NCBI GenBank assembly: GCA_947165595.1
Contig: CAMVAV010000001.1
Span: 1 to 64,000, forward strand
DNA from: an uncultured Clostridia bacterium
GTDB lineage: Bacteria > Bacillota > Clostridia > Oscillospirales > Oscillospiraceae
Direction: 5' to 3'
DNA: 64,000 bases
Shown here: in pieces, positions 62,563 through 64,000 of the stretch
How positions within the stretch are numbered: position 1 is the stretch's first letter
How the letters are laid out: each line of letters begins with the position of its first letter
Notes under the pieces: generated by a model
Database searches by the model: none
What the model saw: the letters and a program-made list of their open reading frames with translations, nothing else
Told to the model about the DNA's origin: nothing
Made by a program: the position numbers and the translations under genes

Positions 62563-64000
62563 ATGAAAAATCTTGCAGCCGGTTCTCCCCGCTCCTACCG
62601 AAACGGTCAGAAATCCTACAAGCTCGCGGTCCGTATTCCCGCCGTGGTCATTGTGGCGGTCACGGTGGTCGTGGCGGTCATGTGCATTTTCTTCTATGCG
62701 ATGTCGCGCCAGATGGTCTCGACGCTGCTCAACGATCAGGTCAGCAACATTGCCGAGCAAAACACCCAAACCGTGAAAAGCTACCTCACCAGCATGCAGG
62801 TCTATTCCGAGGCGCTGCGCGACGACGTGCTCCGCTGCCGCACGCTGGGGCAGGAGACGGCCGGCCCGATGCTGGAGGAGGCCCTGCGCGACGTGGTCAA
62901 GTCCGGGCGCGTGTTTTCGGCGTACTTTGCCTTTGAGCCGGACCTCTTTTTCCCGGACACGCCCGACGGTCTTTCCTACTATGCCTATAAAAGCGGCAGC
63001 GACATCGCGATGGACATTCTCAACGACTTTGACGCCTACGGCTCCGGCGACTACTACGCCACGACCAAGTCGGTCATGAAGACCCACGTCACCGAGCCGT
63101 ACGCCTATGAGCTCACGAACGGGCAGACGGTCTATCTCATTACGCTCAGCAATCCCATCACCGATGCGTCCGGCCGCTTCCTCGGCGTCGCCAACTGCGA
63201 CATTCTCGCCGATTCCATCGGAGAGCTGGACTACAACTCGGGAACCTATACGAAGTGCTACAGCGCGGTCGCCTCCGAGGGGGACATCTACATCGCCAAC
63301 ACCGCGGCCCCCGATGAGATCGGCAAATCCATCACCTCCTCGAACTTCAGCGCCGCCAAGGCCAAGCTCGCGACGCAGCATACGGTCGTGGAGAGCCGCG
63401 ACAACCGGCTGATCGGTGAGAAGTCGACCATCTGCTACGAGGCCATCCAGCTCCCGGGCAGCGACCTCAACTGGGTCACCGTGTTCGGCGTGGCGGAGAG
63501 CGAGGCGTTCGCCCAGATCACCAAGGTCACCGTCGCGGTGGTCATCATCGGTCTCATCGGCATCGTGCTGCTGGGGCTCGCCTGCGTTCTGATCCTGCGC
63601 CGCGCGCTCGCGCCGATCGACCCGCTGATGCACATCGCGGACAAGACCAACAGCTTCGACTTCTCGGAGGACGCGCAGAGCTACGCCTTCCCGCCGAACG
63701 AGCTCGGCCGTCTGGCGGACGCCTTTGTCTCCATGTCGCAGCATCTGCGCGCCGTCGTGCAGGACGAGAGCCAGGTCCTCAGCGCCATGGCGAAGGGAGA
63801 CTTCACCGCGGAGTCCCGCTGCCCGCAGGAGTATGTCGGCGGACTGACCGTGATCCTCAGTTCGATCCGCAACATTTCGGAGGCGCTCAACGACACGATC
63901 TCGCAGATCGACAACTCCTCGCAGCAGGTGTCCGCGGGCGCGGGCAACCTCTCCAACGGCGCGCAGACGCTCTCCCAGGGCGCGAGCGAGCAGGCGGCGG
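62563..64000 (+). CDS. Methyl-accepting chemotaxis protein (5' part, runs off the window)
   Basis: About 479 codons are visible before the window ends. A first span (about 25-47) is followed by an extracytoplasmic double-Cache sensor (about 50-320) with SAYFAFEPDLFF and ITDASGRFLGVANCDILAD. A second span (about 322-345) leads to a HAMP region (ALAPIDPLMHIADKTNSFDF), and the first coiled-coil part of the signalling domain follows (SSQQVSAGAGNLSNGAQTLSQGASEQAA). CAGGAGG lies six bases before the ATG. It likely senses a small molecule and signals to CheA; no che or flagellar gene is in the window. The C-terminal tip is not visible. Confidence 0.92.
   Translation, partial: MKNLAAGSPRSYRNGQKSYKLAVRIPAVVIVAVTVVVAVMCIFFYAMSRQMVSTLLNDQVSNIAEQNTQTVKSYLTSMQVYSEALRDDVLRCRTLGQETAGPMLEEALRDVVKSGRVFSAYFAFEPDLFFPDTPDGLSYYAYKSGSDIAMDILNDFDAYGSGDYYATTKSVMKTHVTEPYAYELTNGQTVYLITLSNPITDASGRFLGVANCDILADSIGELDYNSGTYTKCYSAVASEGDIYIANTAAPDEIGKSITSSNFSAAKAKLATQHTVVESRDNRLIGEKSTICYEAIQLPGSDLNWVTVFGVAESEAFAQITKVTVAVVIIGLIGIVLLGLACVLILRRALAPIDPLMHIADKTNSFDFSEDAQSYAFPPNELGRLADAFVSMSQHLRAVVQDESQVLSAMAKGDFTAESRCPQEYVGGLTVILSSIRNISEALNDTISQIDNSSQQVSAGAGNLSNGAQTLSQGASEQAA

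Overview
The window reads as chromosomal DNA of a Gram-positive anaerobe of the Clostridia, most like the GC-rich Oscillospiraceae-type gut lineages. This is inferred from gene content: indolepyruvate:ferredoxin oxidoreductase, SigI/RsgI, an SLH-domain surface nucleotidase, a TRAP/GntR operon, VTC/DUF4956 genes, GPH and MATE transporters, and strong SD sequences with AT-rich sigma-A promoters in a GC-rich background. No rRNA, tRNA, CRISPR array or complete insertion sequence was seen.

Region 1 (1-12.6 kb, minus strand) is an AT-richer surface-glycan operon. It is read from a promoter near 12.57 kb and runs off the left edge. It holds six glycosyltransferases (two GT4, three GT2, one GT11 fucosyltransferase-like), an NDP-sugar epimerase/dehydratase, and the parts of the GDP-D-glycero-alpha-D-manno-heptose pathway. 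These parts are two GmhA-like isomerases, two HddA-like kinases and one HddC-GmhB fusion. The second heptose set looks damaged: only the first nine codons of an hddC-like gene remain between hddA and gmhA. A 5' scrap of a FnlA/CapE-type dehydratase is also present. The locus therefore looks like a reshuffled, partly decaying glycan cluster.

Region 2 (12.7-31.6 kb) is GC-rich. It contains an orphan TrpB2, then a minus-strand block of a secreted Cthe_2159-like carbohydrate-binding protein, a VTC-domain protein, a DUF4956 membrane protein, sigI and rsgI. Two promoters of identical SigI-like architecture precede the first two genes of that block. Next come an iron alcohol dehydrogenase, a catalytic-half-less resolvase-like protein behind a large palindrome, a hemolysin III protein, a GGDEF/EAL protein, a cytosolic BMP-family protein coupled to a metallophosphoesterase, and an LRR / VWA-metallopeptidase / MoxR AAA+ module.

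Region 3 (31.6-49.4 kb) has an iorA-iorB-(beta-grasp protein)-(FrhB-like) operon, a YwaF-like membrane protein, an alpha/beta hydrolase, an MsbA-type ABC exporter under a palindrome-decorated promoter, a TPR/DUF4037 pair and a MATE exporter. It ends with a GntR-gamma-glutamyltransferase-TRAP operon carrying matching operators, and a rhodanese lipoprotein.

Region 4 (49.5-64 kb) holds a large membrane GGDEF/EAL protein, a VWA protein, a CorA transporter, an SLH-anchored 5'-nucleotidase, a GPH sugar symporter, a WYL regulator / AlbA_2 protein / CCA-transferase cluster, and the 5' part of a chemotaxis receptor that runs off the right edge.
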